A DNA stretch of 38,655 nt from contig NZ_GL987991.1 of the NCBI RefSeq assembly GCF_000158195.2, positions 199,547 through 238,201 on the forward strand. Direction: 5' to 3'. Within the stretch, counting starts at the first letter, position 1. The number at the start of each line of letters is the position of its first letter. The notes under the pieces were generated by a model. It was not told where the DNA came from, searched no databases, and was given only the letters and a program-made list of their open reading frames with translations. The stretch is from Fusobacterium mortiferum ATCC 9817 (lineage in GTDB: Bacteria > Fusobacteriota > Fusobacteriia > Fusobacteriales > Fusobacteriaceae). Made by a program: the position numbers and the translations under genes. Below are positions 9,139 to 16,866 of this stretch, piece after piece.

Positions 9139-9849
9139 ATGAATGTTCGTAGATTTGACACAATACTCAAACTTTTAAATGAAAATAAAAATATAAAAGT
9201 TCAAGAGCTAATGGAAAAATTGAATGTTTCTGAAGCCACAATTCGTAGAGACTTAAATACTCTTGAAAAAAAAGGGAAAATAAAAAGAGTACATGGTGGT
9301 GCTATTTTAAATACACCTTCTGAAGAGGATATAATTTCTAAAAAAACTATTCACTCTAAGGCTAAAGAAAAAATTGCTAAAATTGCTAGCGAATATATAA
9401 AAGATGGAGATATCATCTATCTTGATGCTGGAAGTACAACGGAAATTCTAATTAAGTATCTTGAAGATAAAGAAAATATTAAAGTTGTAACTAATGGTAT
9501 CTCTCATTTAGAAGAGTTAAATAGATATGGAATCGAAACTTATCTTCTTGGTGGTGAAGCTAAATTTACTACTGGAGCCACTGTAGGAATAGGTGCTGTA
9601 ACTTCTTTAAGGGGTTACAATATAGATATAGCTTTTATAGGAGCTAATGGAGTAACTAGCGAAGGGTATTCCACTCCAGATACTAAGGAAGCTATGATAA
9701 AAAGCGAAGCTATCAGTAGGGCTAATGAGGTTTATTTCCTATGTGATTCATCTAAATTTGGAAAAAAATCTTTCGTAGTCTTTGCTACTCTAGAAGATGG
9801 AACTCTTCTAACAGAGGGAGAGGTTCCAGAGGAATTTAAAATAAAATAA
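9139..9849 (+). CDS. DeoR-family regulator of fructose operon
   Basis: 236 residues. N-terminal DeoR helix-turn-helix (about 5-57) with the family motif VSEATIRRDLNTLEKKGKIK and RVHGGA; C-terminal sugar-phosphate-sensing domain (about 75-230) with DGDIIYLDAGSTTEIL and IGANGV. It is the first gene of the operon with fruK and fruA, 15 bases before fruK, as in many Firmicutes and Fusobacteria, where fructose 1-phosphate releases the repressor. The start has GAGGTG upstream. The direct repeats over the promoter are probable binding sites. Confidence 0.88.
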   Translation: MNVRRFDTILKLLNENKNIKVQELMEKLNVSEATIRRDLNTLEKKGKIKRVHGGAILNTPSEEDIISKKTIHSKAKEKIAKIASEYIKDGDIIYLDAGSTTEILIKYLEDKENIKVVTNGISHLEELNRYGIETYLLGGEAKFTTGATVGIGAVTSLRGYNIDIAFIGANGVTSEGYSTPDTKEAMIKSEAISRANEVYFLCDSSKFGKKSFVVFATLEDGTLLTEGEVPEEFKIK

Positions 9850-9864
9850 TTTTAGGAGGGAAAA

Positions 9865-10776
9865 ATGATATATACACTTACACTTAATCCTGCTATCGAT
9901 TACTATATGAGCATGGGAAATTTTCAACTAGGAAGCCTTAACTCATTGGAAGAAGGGTATACTTTACCAGGTGGAAAAGGAATAAATGTTTCTAAAGTTT
10001 TAAAAAATTTCTCTGTTGAAAGTAAAGCTCTAGGATTTGTTGGAGGATTTACAGGGGATTATATTAAAAAACACTTAAATGAATATGAAATAGAAAGTGA
10101 TTTTATAGAACTTCAAGAAAATACTAGAATAAATATTAAATTAAAAACTAAAGATTCTGAAACAGAGATAGCTGGAAAATCTCCTACTATTTCTAGAGAA
10201 AATGTAAAGGAATTATTAAAAAAATTTGAAGAAATAAAAAAAGATGATGTAGTAATATTATCAGGAAGTGTACCTAATTCTATTTCTAAAAGTATTTATG
10301 CTGATATTATAAAACTTTTACCAAAAGATTGCAAAGTTATATTAGATACTAGGGGATTACATTTTGTAGAAGGATTAAAAGAGGGAGTATTTTTAACAAA
10401 ACCAAACAATCATGAATTGGAAGAGTTTTTTAATAGAAAATTAAACAACATAGAGGAAATTATACAAGCTGGAAAAGATTTACAAGCTTTAGGAAGCAAA
10501 AATGTATTAATCTCTTTAGGAAAAGATGGTTCTATATTAATTACAGAAAAAGAGGTATATATAGGAAATGCTCCACAAGGTAAACTTATTAGCTCAGTTG
10601 GTGCTGGAGATTCTATGGTGGCTGGAGTTGTATACGGAATAGCAAAGGGAATGACTCTTGAAGATAGTTACAAATATGGTATAGCTTCTGGAAGTTCAAC
10701 AGCCTTTTCTGAAGGACTTACAACTTTTGAAGGAATGAATAGTTTATTAAATAAAATAGAGATAAAAAAATATTAA
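9865..10776 (+). CDS. fruK: 1-phosphofructokinase
   Basis: 303 residues, PfkB/ribokinase fold. Phosphorylates fructose 1-phosphate, the product of the PTS, to fructose 1,6-bisphosphate. N-terminal TLNPAIDYY and GGKGINVSKVL motifs bind the sugar phosphate; the catalytic aspartate is D249 in SSVGAGDSMVAG. TTAGGAGGG precedes the ATG. It is flanked by the regulator (15 bases) and the transporter gene (11 bases) on one transcript. Confidence 0.94.
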   Translation: MIYTLTLNPAIDYYMSMGNFQLGSLNSLEEGYTLPGGKGINVSKVLKNFSVESKALGFVGGFTGDYIKKHLNEYEIESDFIELQENTRINIKLKTKDSETEIAGKSPTISRENVKELLKKFEEIKKDDVVILSGSVPNSISKSIYADIIKLLPKDCKVILDTRGLHFVEGLKEGVFLTKPNNHELEEFFNRKLNNIEEIIQAGKDLQALGSKNVLISLGKDGSILITEKEVYIGNAPQGKLISSVGAGDSMVAGVVYGIAKGMTLEDSYKYGIASGSSTAFSEGLTTFEGMNSLLNKIEIKKY

Positions 10777-10787
10777 GGGAGGCTCAA

Positions 10788-12644
10788 ATGATAACAAATT
10801 TACTTACACTTGAGTGTATCAATTTAAACTTAAAAGGTCAAACTAAACAAGAAATCATTGATGAAATGGTAGAGATTCTTTATCAAGGTGGAAAATTAAA
10901 TGATAAAGAAGAGTATAAAAAAGCTATTTTAGCAAGGGAAGCTCAAAGCTCTACTGGATTAGAAGAGGGAATTGCTATACCTCATGCTAAAACTTCTGCT
11001 GTTAAAATACCTAGTATAGCTTTTGGATTATCAAAAAATGGAGTAGATTATGAATCTTTAGATGGAGAACCATCAAAACTATTTTTTATGATAGCTGCTC
11101 CAGCTAATGCATCAGACACTCATATAGAAATTTTATCAAAACTAACAACTATGTTATTAGATGATGAGATAAGAGAAAAATTATTAGAGGTTAAAACTGA
11201 ACAAGAGGTAATAGATATCCTTACTTCAGATATAAAAGAGGAAGAGAAAAAAGAAGAGGAAGTATCAGATGAATTCTCAGAAGTTTTAGCTGTAACAGCT
11301 TGTCCTACTGGAATAGCTCATACATATATGGCTGCTGACGCTCTTATAAAAAAAGCTAAAGAGATGGGAGTAAATATCAAAGTAGAAACTAATGGTTCTA
11401 CTGGTGTAAAGAATGAGATAACTGCTGAAGAGATTAAAAGAGCTAAAGGAATTATAGTAGCAGCAGATAAAAATGTAGAGATGGAGAGATTTGCTGGAAA
11501 ACATGTAGAAATTGTACCTGTTAAAGAGGGAATAAAAAATCCAGAAACTCTTATAAAAAATGCTTTAAATCAAACAGCTCCTATTTACACTGTAACTACT
11601 AGTGGAGAAAAAACTCCTGCTAAAAAAGAAAAAACAGGATTCTATAAACACTTAATGTCTGGGGTATCAAATATGTTACCATTTGTTGTTGGAGGAGGTA
11701 TCTTAATAGCCCTATCATTCATGTTTGGTATTCAAGCTAGCAATCCTAATGACCCATCTTTCCATCCTGTAGCAAAACTACTTAGTGATATTGGTGGAGG
11801 AAATGCTTTCTTCTTAATGATACCTGTTATGGCTGGATTTATTGGAATGAGTATTGCTGATAGACCAGGATTTGCTCCTGCTATGGTAGGAGGACTTATC
11901 TCTCTAAATAATGGTGGTGGATTCTTAGGAGGACTTATTGGTGGATTCCTAGGAGGATATGTTGTAGTTTTATTAAAAAAATTATTTGCTAAATTACCTA
12001 ATAGTTTAGAAGGGTTAAAACCTGTTTTATTATATCCTCTATTTGGTATATTTATCACTGGTGCTTTAATGTATGGAGTTATTATCAATCCAATAGCTGC
12101 TCTTAACAGTGGAGTTACTAACTTTTTACAAGGACTAGGAACAGGAAACTTAGTTCTATTAGGAATTTTAGTTGCTGGAATGATGGCAGTTGATATGGGA
12201 GGTCCAGTAAATAAAAGTGCCTTCACTTTTGGTATTATGATGATAACAGCTGGAAACTATTATCCTCATGCAGCAGTAATGGCTGGAGGAATGGTTCCAC
12301 CTTTAGGAATAGCTTTAGCTACTACTTTCTTTAAAAATAAATTCACTCAAGATGAAAGAGATGCTGGAAAAGTTTGTTATGTAATGGGATTATCATTCAT
12401 CACAGAGGGAGCTATCCCATTTGCAGCAGCTGACCCTATTAGAGTTATCCCAGCTTGTATAATTGGTTCTGGAATTGCTGGAGGATTATCAATGTTCTTT
12501 AGAGTTCAATTACCAGCTCCACATGGTGGATTATTTGTATTACCAGTTATGACAAACCCTATTATGTATCTAGTTGCTATAATAGTAGGTTCTGTAGTTA
12601 CAGCTTTAATCTTAGGATTTATTAAAAAACCTGTTCAAGAATAA
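10788..12644 (+). CDS. fruA: PTS fructose transporter, fused IIABC
   Basis: 618 residues. Takes up fructose and phosphorylates it to fructose 1-phosphate using phosphate from HPr. The IIA domain (about 1-150) has its phosphorylated histidine at H66 in IAIPHAKTS. A charged linker (150-163) leads to IIB (about 165-262) with phospho-cysteine C172 in VTACPTGIAHTYMAAD. IIC (about 285-612) is a glycine-rich membrane domain with GGGFLGGLIGGFLGGY and PHGGLFVLPV. No HPr domain is fused. Last gene of the operon; the terminator follows 18 bases later. Confidence 0.95.
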   Translation: MITNLLTLECINLNLKGQTKQEIIDEMVEILYQGGKLNDKEEYKKAILAREAQSSTGLEEGIAIPHAKTSAVKIPSIAFGLSKNGVDYESLDGEPSKLFFMIAAPANASDTHIEILSKLTTMLLDDEIREKLLEVKTEQEVIDILTSDIKEEEKKEEEVSDEFSEVLAVTACPTGIAHTYMAADALIKKAKEMGVNIKVETNGSTGVKNEITAEEIKRAKGIIVAADKNVEMERFAGKHVEIVPVKEGIKNPETLIKNALNQTAPIYTVTTSGEKTPAKKEKTGFYKHLMSGVSNMLPFVVGGGILIALSFMFGIQASNPNDPSFHPVAKLLSDIGGGNAFFLMIPVMAGFIGMSIADRPGFAPAMVGGLISLNNGGGFLGGLIGGFLGGYVVVLLKKLFAKLPNSLEGLKPVLLYPLFGIFITGALMYGVIINPIAALNSGVTNFLQGLGTGNLVLLGILVAGMMAVDMGGPVNKSAFTFGIMMITAGNYYPHAAVMAGGMVPPLGIALATTFFKNKFTQDERDAGKVCYVMGLSFITEGAIPFAAADPIRVIPACIIGSGIAGGLSMFFRVQLPAPHGGLFVLPVMTNPIMYLVAIIVGSVVTALILGFIKKPVQE

Positions 12645-12661
12645 TATTATATTAATGTAAG

Positions 12662-12696
12662 AAAAAGACAGACTAATTTATTGGTCTGTCTTTTTT
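12662..12696. terminator. Terminator of fructose operon, at the host/prophage boundary
   Basis: AAAAAGACAGAC pairs with GTCTGTCTTTTT. The A-rich left side lets it also stop leftward transcription of the recombinase, whose stop codon overlaps its right edge. Confidence 0.88.
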
Positions 12697-14089
12697 AAAA
12701 GTTAAGATGAATAAAAACTTCTCTCTCTTCATTTACTTCTATTTTCTTTATTATCTGTTTTAATATCTTATTAGCTTCTTGCTTACTCTCAGCATTCTTT
12801 AAATTACTTAAAGCTTCTATAAACATTTTCTTAAAATCTAAATTTTGTTTTACTTCATTTCTTTCATTCTCTAATTCAATAATTTTAGCTTCTATATCAA
12901 TTAATGAATTTTGTATATCAACTTTCTTACTTTTAAATTGCTCTTTGGTAATATCTCCATCTGCATAAAGCTCAATTAAATTTTCTTCTCTTGTTTTTAA
13001 TTTACTCTTTTGAGCCTTTAATTTCTTTAATTCACTATCTTTATTATTATTCTCAAGTGGAATTTTATTCAATTCATCTAAAAATTCACTGTTAAAAAGC
13101 TCATCTAAAACTTTCTTATCAAGAGTATCACTCTTTATACTTCTACTACACCCAGTACATCTATAATAATATGTTCCTTTTCTTCCAGCATTACCTCTAA
13201 ATTTAGAGCCACAAGTATGGAAAAGTAATCCTGATAATAAATAGGAAGTCTTCTCTATATTTCTCATTCTTAATTCTTGGTTCAAAGACATTCTATTGGC
13301 AACTTTTTCCCAAGTATCAATATCTATAATAGGCTCCCAATCTCCTTTAGCTTCTACTATTTTAGTTTCATCAGGATTTTTCATTGGTTTAAATGTTGTT
13401 TTGTTCATTTTTCTTTTTCCAAATATATTATATCCAGCATATACTTTATTATTAAGCCATTGCTTTATAGTACTTCTATCTTTTCCAGTCATTCTCTCAA
13501 GAGCTACTATTCCATGACCTTTTAAATACTCCTGATAAATATATTTTATTAGTTCTGCTTCTTCAGGAACTATTACCATTTTTTTATCAATAATCCTATA
13601 TCCATATGGAGCATTATTCATTCTTTTTCCTTCTTTTACTTTAACTATCATATTATCTCTTACTCTATCAGCGTTATCAAACCTAAAAAACTCAAATATG
13701 GCAGCTAGTATTGTAAGGATAAGTTTTCCCATTGGGCTATCACTATCTAGTGTAGGATTATTTATTAGTTTTAATTTAACATTTAAAAGATTAAGTTTAT
13801 TAAATAGTGAAAGAAAAGCAAAGGCATCTCTTGCTATTCTAGAAACATCATAGGCTATAAAGTAATCAATCTCCCCTTGATTTTCTTCAAGATATTTTTG
13901 AGCTTCAATAAAACCTTTTCTATTTCTATTTCCTCCACTCATAACATCAGTAAATTTTTTTACTATTTCTATATTGTTATCTCTAGCAAAGATTTCCCCT
14001 CCCTTTTCTTGAGTTTCTAGGGAGAGGTCCTCTTTTTGCATATCTGTACTTACTCTAAAATAAGCTATTGCTTTCTTGACCTCTCTCAT
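12695..14089 (-). CDS. Large serine recombinase (prophage integrase)
   Basis: 464 residues. The resolvase domain (about 6-150) has the nucleophile S14 in YFRVSTDMQ and the conserved arginine-rich AYDVSRIARDAF. A recombinase domain follows (about 155-270), then a zinc-ribbon-like stretch with HTCG and YYYRCTGC, and a coiled coil at about 345-420, the standard plan of phage integrases that join attP and attB directionally. It is the outermost prophage gene, pointing at the fructose operon terminator, so the left attachment site should lie within about 12645-12700. An AGGAG ribosome site lies inside the small upstream frame. Confidence 0.93.
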   Translation of the reverse strand: MREVKKAIAYFRVSTDMQKEDLSLETQEKGGEIFARDNNIEIVKKFTDVMSGGNRNRKGFIEAQKYLEENQGEIDYFIAYDVSRIARDAFAFLSLFNKLNLLNVKLKLINNPTLDSDSPMGKLILTILAAIFEFFRFDNADRVRDNMIVKVKEGKRMNNAPYGYRIIDKKMVIVPEEAELIKYIYQEYLKGHGIVALERMTGKDRSTIKQWLNNKVYAGYNIFGKRKMNKTTFKPMKNPDETKIVEAKGDWEPIIDIDTWEKVANRMSLNQELRMRNIEKTSYLLSGLLFHTCGSKFRGNAGRKGTYYYRCTGCSRSIKSDTLDKKVLDELFNSEFLDELNKIPLENNNKDSELKKLKAQKSKLKTREENLIELYADGDITKEQFKSKKVDIQNSLIDIEAKIIELENERNEVKQNLDFKKMFIEALSNLKNAESKQEANKILKQIIKKIEVNEEREVFIHLNF

Positions 14090-14095
14090 CTAAAG

Positions 14096-14191
14096 TTATT
14101 CTCCTTTTTGTTTATCATATAATTTCTTTATATTATCTTGAATCTCCTTTAAAGTTTTATCATTCAATACTTCTTTACTTCTTATAATCAT
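14096..14191 (-). CDS. Tiny ORF (31 aa) before the recombinase
   Basis: MIIRSKEVLNDKTLKEIQDN followed by a lysine-rich tail; begins eight bases after GGAGGTAAG and ends seven bases before the recombinase ATG, whose ribosome site it contains. Probably translated as a leader coupled to the recombinase; no family recognised. Confidence 0.5.
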   Translation of the reverse strand: MIIRSKEVLNDKTLKEIQDNIKKLYDKQKGE

Positions 14192-14202
14192 TTTCTTACC
14201 TC

Positions 14203-14271
14203 CTATCCTAAAACAATTATAATATCAACTGGCTTTTCACTGTCTATTCCCTTGTAAATTTCTACTATCAT
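14203..14271 (-). CDS. Tiny ORF (22 aa)
   Basis: MIVEIYKGIDSEKPVDIIIV plus two residues, preceded by GGAGGAATAA. Its stop codon sits in the ribosome binding site of the 31-residue ORF. Spacing and ribosome site argue for translation; the product is unknown. Confidence 0.45.
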   Translation of the reverse strand: MIVEIYKGIDSEKPVDIIIVLG

Positions 14272-14282
14272 ATTTATTCCTC

Positions 14283-14528
14283 CTAAGCCCCAAGTATTCT
14301 TTTGAAAAGTCCTCTATGCTTTAAGCTATAATTCTCAGCTTTCAACTGCTCAATCTCTCTTTGAAGTTTATGCTCTCTTTCTCTATGCTGTCTTAGTAAT
14401 ATTCTCATTTCCTTATATTTATCTATCCAACTTTCATTAAGGAACTGTTGTTCTGCTATTATGAAATGTAATTTAGCTATTTCAACTCTATACTTATTAA
14501 TTTCTCTTTTCTTTGCTTGTTTGCTCAT
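14283..14528 (-). CDS. Coiled-coil small protein, unknown function
   Basis: 81 residues from ATG 14528, preceded by TTAGGAG; the frame extends upstream but without a ribosome site. Nearly all helical and charged, with a heptad-rich stretch (about 40-70: HREREHKLQREIEQLKAENY), so a coiled coil is likely. It overlaps the end of the 141-residue gene by 32 bases in another frame. Part of the leftward string of small prophage genes. Confidence 0.65.
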   Translation of the reverse strand: MSKQAKKREINKYRVEIAKLHFIIAEQQFLNESWIDKYKEMRILLRQHREREHKLQREIEQLKAENYSLKHRGLFKRILGA

Positions 14529-14922
14529 ATAACCAACTCCTAATTTTATCGAATAAAGATTTTTTCTTATTTTGAGATATAACATTTTCTTTATCTTCAG
14601 ATTTAAAATTTATAGAAAAATAAACTTTATATAATCTTCCATTATCATTGAAACTATTGTATGTTATATAATATTCTTCAAATTCAATAGAATTAACCTC
14701 TTTTTTCAGTCTATCCAAAATATCATCGTCAACACTTTTTATATCTTTGTCATAGACTGATACACTATAATTTTCTTCTCCTGTTTTTATGTACCATTCT
14801 TCCATATGTTCTTTTTTATTTTTTATCTCCTCACAAATACTAGCTATAAAAAACTTTATATCAATTTCTCTATTTTTCAATTCTTCCTCTAAATACTTTT
14901 TTCTTTTCTCTTTTAAAGTCAT
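14497..14922 (-). CDS. Prophage protein of unknown function
   Basis: 141 residues, lysine- and glutamate-rich, no signal peptide or membrane helix. An N-terminal helix (1-40) precedes a predicted beta-rich part (about 45-110: EENYSVSVYDKD, EEYYITYNSF, YKVYFSINFK). It follows the upstream gene with no gap. I do not recognise a family. Confidence 0.6.
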   Translation of the reverse strand: MTLKEKRKKYLEEELKNREIDIKFFIASICEEIKNKKEHMEEWYIKTGEENYSVSVYDKDIKSVDDDILDRLKKEVNSIEFEEYYITYNSFNDNGRLYKVYFSINFKSEDKENVISQNKKKSLFDKIRSWLYEQTSKEKRN

Positions 14923-15291
14923 TTATAACCACCCAAGTTCTTTGTAAGCTTCTTTTAATTGCTTTGGTATAATTTTTTCTTTTGTTAATGTTTCTAAAAC
15001 TGTATCACATATATAAATGAAATATACAGTAAGAATGTCTTTGTGAATGGATACAAATCTTTTCCATTCCTCATCACAGTAATCATAACCTAAATAATCG
15101 TTTGAAACATCTTTTGTAAAATCAGCAGGGCTTAAATTTTCTTTTAAATAATTCACTAAATCAAAAGGTTTTTCAATAACTTCTTTAAATCCTAAACTTT
15201 TTAAAAATAAATTAATCTCATCTAAGTTGTTAAAAAAAGCTGTAATAGTATTGCTAGTTATGATATCTACACATATACATTTTTCTTTTGT
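14923..15291 (-). CDS. Unknown prophage protein; 5' end unresolved
   Basis: The open frame runs 122 codons from a stop at 15292-15294 to TAG-free end at 14923, but contains no ATG, GTG or TTG before the GTG at 15154-15156, which lacks a ribosome site. The part before that GTG (AFFNNLDEINLFLKSLGFKE) looks like real protein, so the gene probably starts further upstream, or is joined to the 84-residue frame by a one-base shift near the A run at about 15281-15290. The visible part is acidic and aromatic-rich. No family recognised. Confidence 0.5.
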   Translation of the reverse strand, partial: TKEKCICVDIITSNTITAFFNNLDEINLFLKSLGFKEVIEKPFDLVNYLKENLSPADFTKDVSNDYLGYDYCDEEWKRFVSIHKDILTVYFIYICDTVLETLTKEKIIPKQLKEAYKELGWL

Positions 15292-15521
15292 TCATTATAA
15301 CCAAAGTAAATTTCAGCAATAGCCCCTAAATTGTTAGCTAATTTAATTTCTTCGCCTGTAAAATATATTTTTTCTTCTACTAATTCCAAGCAATTAACAA
15401 AAACAACAATTTCTTCAATTCCGTCTTTTATAATGCAGCTTTCATTATTATTTTTAAATTCTTTCAAAATATATTCTTTAGTACTATTTTTTATTTTTAC
15501 TCTATCTCCTATTTGAAACAT
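15267..15521 (-). CDS. Small protein, KOW/SH3-like N-terminus
   Basis: 84 residues beginning MFQIGDRVKIKNSTKEYILK, a pattern seen at the start of small SH3-like barrels; the rest is short strands (CIIKDGIEEIVVF). AAGGAGG precedes the ATG, which overlaps the upstream stop codon (TAATG). It may continue by a frame change into the 122-codon frame downstream. Confidence 0.6.
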   Translation of the reverse strand: MFQIGDRVKIKNSTKEYILKEFKNNNESCIIKDGIEEIVVFVNCLELVEEKIYFTGEEIKLANNLGAIAEIYFGYNEQKKNVYV

Positions 15522-15715
15522 TAATATTCCTCCTTAATAACTCTTCCTTTGAATACTTCCCAGTTTTCTTCTCTAATTCTTATTCTATTTCTTACAGCAA
15601 ATATCCAAGTTCCAGCCATAAAATATATTGATATATTATTATCCAATCTATATCCTCTTTTCTTTTTCAAGATATTATTTCTATACTTTTCTAAGTTATC
15701 TATATTAAATTTCAC
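15521..15715 (-). CDS. Small prophage protein (64 aa)
   Basis: Starts at GTG, with GGAGG nine bases upstream. Basic N-terminal half (KYRNNILKKKRGYR) and a short hydrophobic segment (ISIYFMAGTWIFAV). Unknown function; one-base overlap with the next gene suggests translational coupling. Confidence 0.6.
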   Translation of the reverse strand: MKFNIDNLEKYRNNILKKKRGYRLDNNISIYFMAGTWIFAVRNRIRIREENWEVFKGRVIKEEY

Positions 15716-15730
15716 TCTATTTCCTCCAAT

Positions 15731-15763
15731 AAAAAAATCCCCAGTAAATTAATACTGAGGATT
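15731..15763 (-). terminator. Terminator closing the first mini-repressor/antirepressor cassette
   Basis: On the minus strand AATCCTCAGT pairs with ACTGGGGATT, followed by a T run. Closely similar in sequence to the terminator at 31967-31994 after the second cassette. Confidence 0.8.
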
Positions 15764-15768
15764 AATAA

Positions 15769-15879
15769 TTATTCTTCTTCTATTTTTTCTATTTTGGGTA
15801 TATCAACTTTAACTATCGGAACTTCAACTTCTATTTTAGGTACTTCAACATCAATTTTTGGAACTATGATTTTTTCCAT
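15769..15879 (-). CDS. 36-aa repetitive PKIEVE peptide
   Basis: A very short frame made of near repeats (V/I)PKI(D/E)VEVP: MEKIIVPKIDVEVPKIEVEV, then PIVKVDIPKIEKIEEE. It starts two bases after the stop of the Rha-like gene with no separate ribosome site, so translation would be coupled. A second, related peptide is encoded at 21257-21394. The alternating hydrophobic/charged pattern could form a beta strand or bind a partner; function unknown. Confidence 0.6.
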   Translation of the reverse strand: MEKIIVPKIDVEVPKIEVEVPIVKVDIPKIEKIEEE

Positions 15880-15881
15880 AA

Positions 15882-16553
15882 TTATATCATCTGTAATTGA
15901 GTATTCTCTATTCTTAGTTGATATGGTTCTATCCAATTAAAAATATATGGCATAACTGTTAGGTAATCTTTATATTTTAGTTCCACTAGACTATCAATAC
16001 CAAATCTTGATTGAATATCCTTTACTAATTCTTTCTTTAATCTTAGTTTGAAAGTTCTATTTGATATACCTGTACTTTTCATTCTTCTAAGAACTGTTTC
16101 AGTAATCTGTTCTTTTACAACTTCAACTTGGCTCCACGTCATAGGTATTTGATTTAACTCATTCTCTAGCTTTTGAATTTTAGTAAGTAACTCTCTATTC
16201 TCAATAAACTCTTGATGATAAATTAATTTTTCCATCTCTTCAAATCTATTGATATAAGCAACATTCAAATCAAAAGCTTTCTCTACTGCTGAACTATATC
16301 CTCCTATCAGTTGAGCTATTCCTTTTTTAGTGATTAGATAGTTTCTATAAGTTCTAAAATTTCCATTTACTTTATAATAACTTGGAATATAGAACTCTTT
16401 TATGAGGGCGGAACTTTCCGCTTTCGTGAATTTTCCTACATAATTATCAATTTTCTCTAATAAATCCTTATGTAATACTCCTAATTCTTCTGCTACTCTG
16501 TTACTTGTTGTAACCAAGATACCATCTACTTTTTCAACCACTACATTAAACAT
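15882..16553 (-). CDS. Rha-family phage regulator / antirepressor-type protein
   Basis: 223 residues. The N-terminal Phage_pRha-type domain (about 1-110) has VDGILVTTSNRVAEELGVLH then KDLLEKIDNYVG, and YLITKKGIAQLIGGYSS. The C-terminal part (about 130-223) resembles ORF6C-like modules attached to phage antirepressors. AGGAGGATAT precedes the ATG. Upstream on the same strand are the AbrB-like gene and a convergent small RNA, so this is placed where ant stands in phage P22 immI. Rha/Ant proteins affect lysogeny by countering repressors; the target here is unknown. Confidence 0.78.
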   Translation of the reverse strand: MFNVVVEKVDGILVTTSNRVAEELGVLHKDLLEKIDNYVGKFTKAESSALIKEFYIPSYYKVNGNFRTYRNYLITKKGIAQLIGGYSSAVEKAFDLNVAYINRFEEMEKLIYHQEFIENRELLTKIQKLENELNQIPMTWSQVEVVKEQITETVLRRMKSTGISNRTFKLRLKKELVKDIQSRFGIDSLVELKYKDYLTVMPYIFNWIEPYQLRIENTQLQMI

Positions 16554-16577
16554 TTTAATATATCCTCCTAAAAACGT

Positions 16578-16606
16578 TTGATTTTATGGAGTTAATGCAG
16601 TATAAT
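16578..16606 (+). promoter_or_regulatory. Promoter of antisense RNA 1
   Basis: TTGATT (16578-16583), 17-base spacer, TATAAT (16601-16606), reading against the Rha/AbrB transcript. The -35 box lies directly after the Rha ribosome binding site. Confidence 0.75.
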
Positions 16607-16612
16607 ATGATT

Positions 16613-16678
16613 GGCTAGGTCGTATTATACGGCTAACTCCTGTTGGAACTCGTAAGGGAACTGACAGGAGATTTTTTT
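16613..16678 (+). ncRNA. Antisense RNA 1 (sar-like, about 66 nt)
   Basis: Start inferred seven bases after the -10 box; end at the terminator CTCCTGT...ACAGGAG followed by seven T (16637-16678), which ends at the stop codon of the AbrB-like gene on the other strand. The RNA is fully complementary to the AbrB-Rha intercistronic leader. In the mRNA sense, GGAGTTA and GTATAATA pair with TATTATAC and TAACTCC to make a hairpin that spans the RNA promoter. Size and position match P22 sar RNA. Transcript not demonstrated. Confidence 0.65.
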
Positions 16679-16853
16679 ATTTCTTTTTTCTTATAATGAT
16701 TTCTTGAGTATCCTCATTTACTTCGATTTCTATTTCTCTTTCTTCTTGGTTAACTCCAATTTTATCAAGAAATGTTTTTGGGATATTAAGTTTTGGAGAA
16801 ATACTACCAGAACCACTTTTAAAGAAAGAAACTTTTAAAATCCTTTTTTCCAT
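16677..16853 (-). CDS. AbrB/MazE-like mini-repressor 1
   Basis: 58 residues (MEKRILKVSFFKSGSGSISP, then KLNIPKTFLDKIGV), the swapped-hairpin AbrB/MazE DNA-binding pattern: a strand, S/G turn, and a P-K-x-hydrophobic-x-x-hydrophobic-G helix. AAAGGAG precedes the ATG. It is paralogous to the 57-residue protein at 30582. The promoter is spanned by a 10-bp inverted repeat that is its likely operator, so autorepression is expected. No MazF-like toxin is adjacent; the downstream partner is the Rha-type gene. Confidence 0.75.
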   Translation of the reverse strand: MEKRILKVSFFKSGSGSISPKLNIPKTFLDKIGVNQEEREIEIEVNEDTQEIIIRKKK

Positions 16854-16866
16854 AAAGTTCTCCTTT

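Noticed and set aside
11732-12226. A 164-codon minus-strand frame inside the IIC part of fruA
   Set aside because: It is the antisense shadow of a glycine/proline-rich membrane domain; its product is compositionally odd, has no ribosome site, and the sense gene is unambiguous.
13277-13525. Plus-strand frames inside the serine recombinase
   Set aside because: Overlap a well-supported integrase domain and have no coding signature of their own.
16677-16853. MazE-type antitoxin of a MazEF pair
   Set aside because: The protein has the AbrB/MazE fold pattern but there is no MazF-like gene on either side; its own inverted-repeat promoter and the Rha-type neighbour fit a repressor role better.
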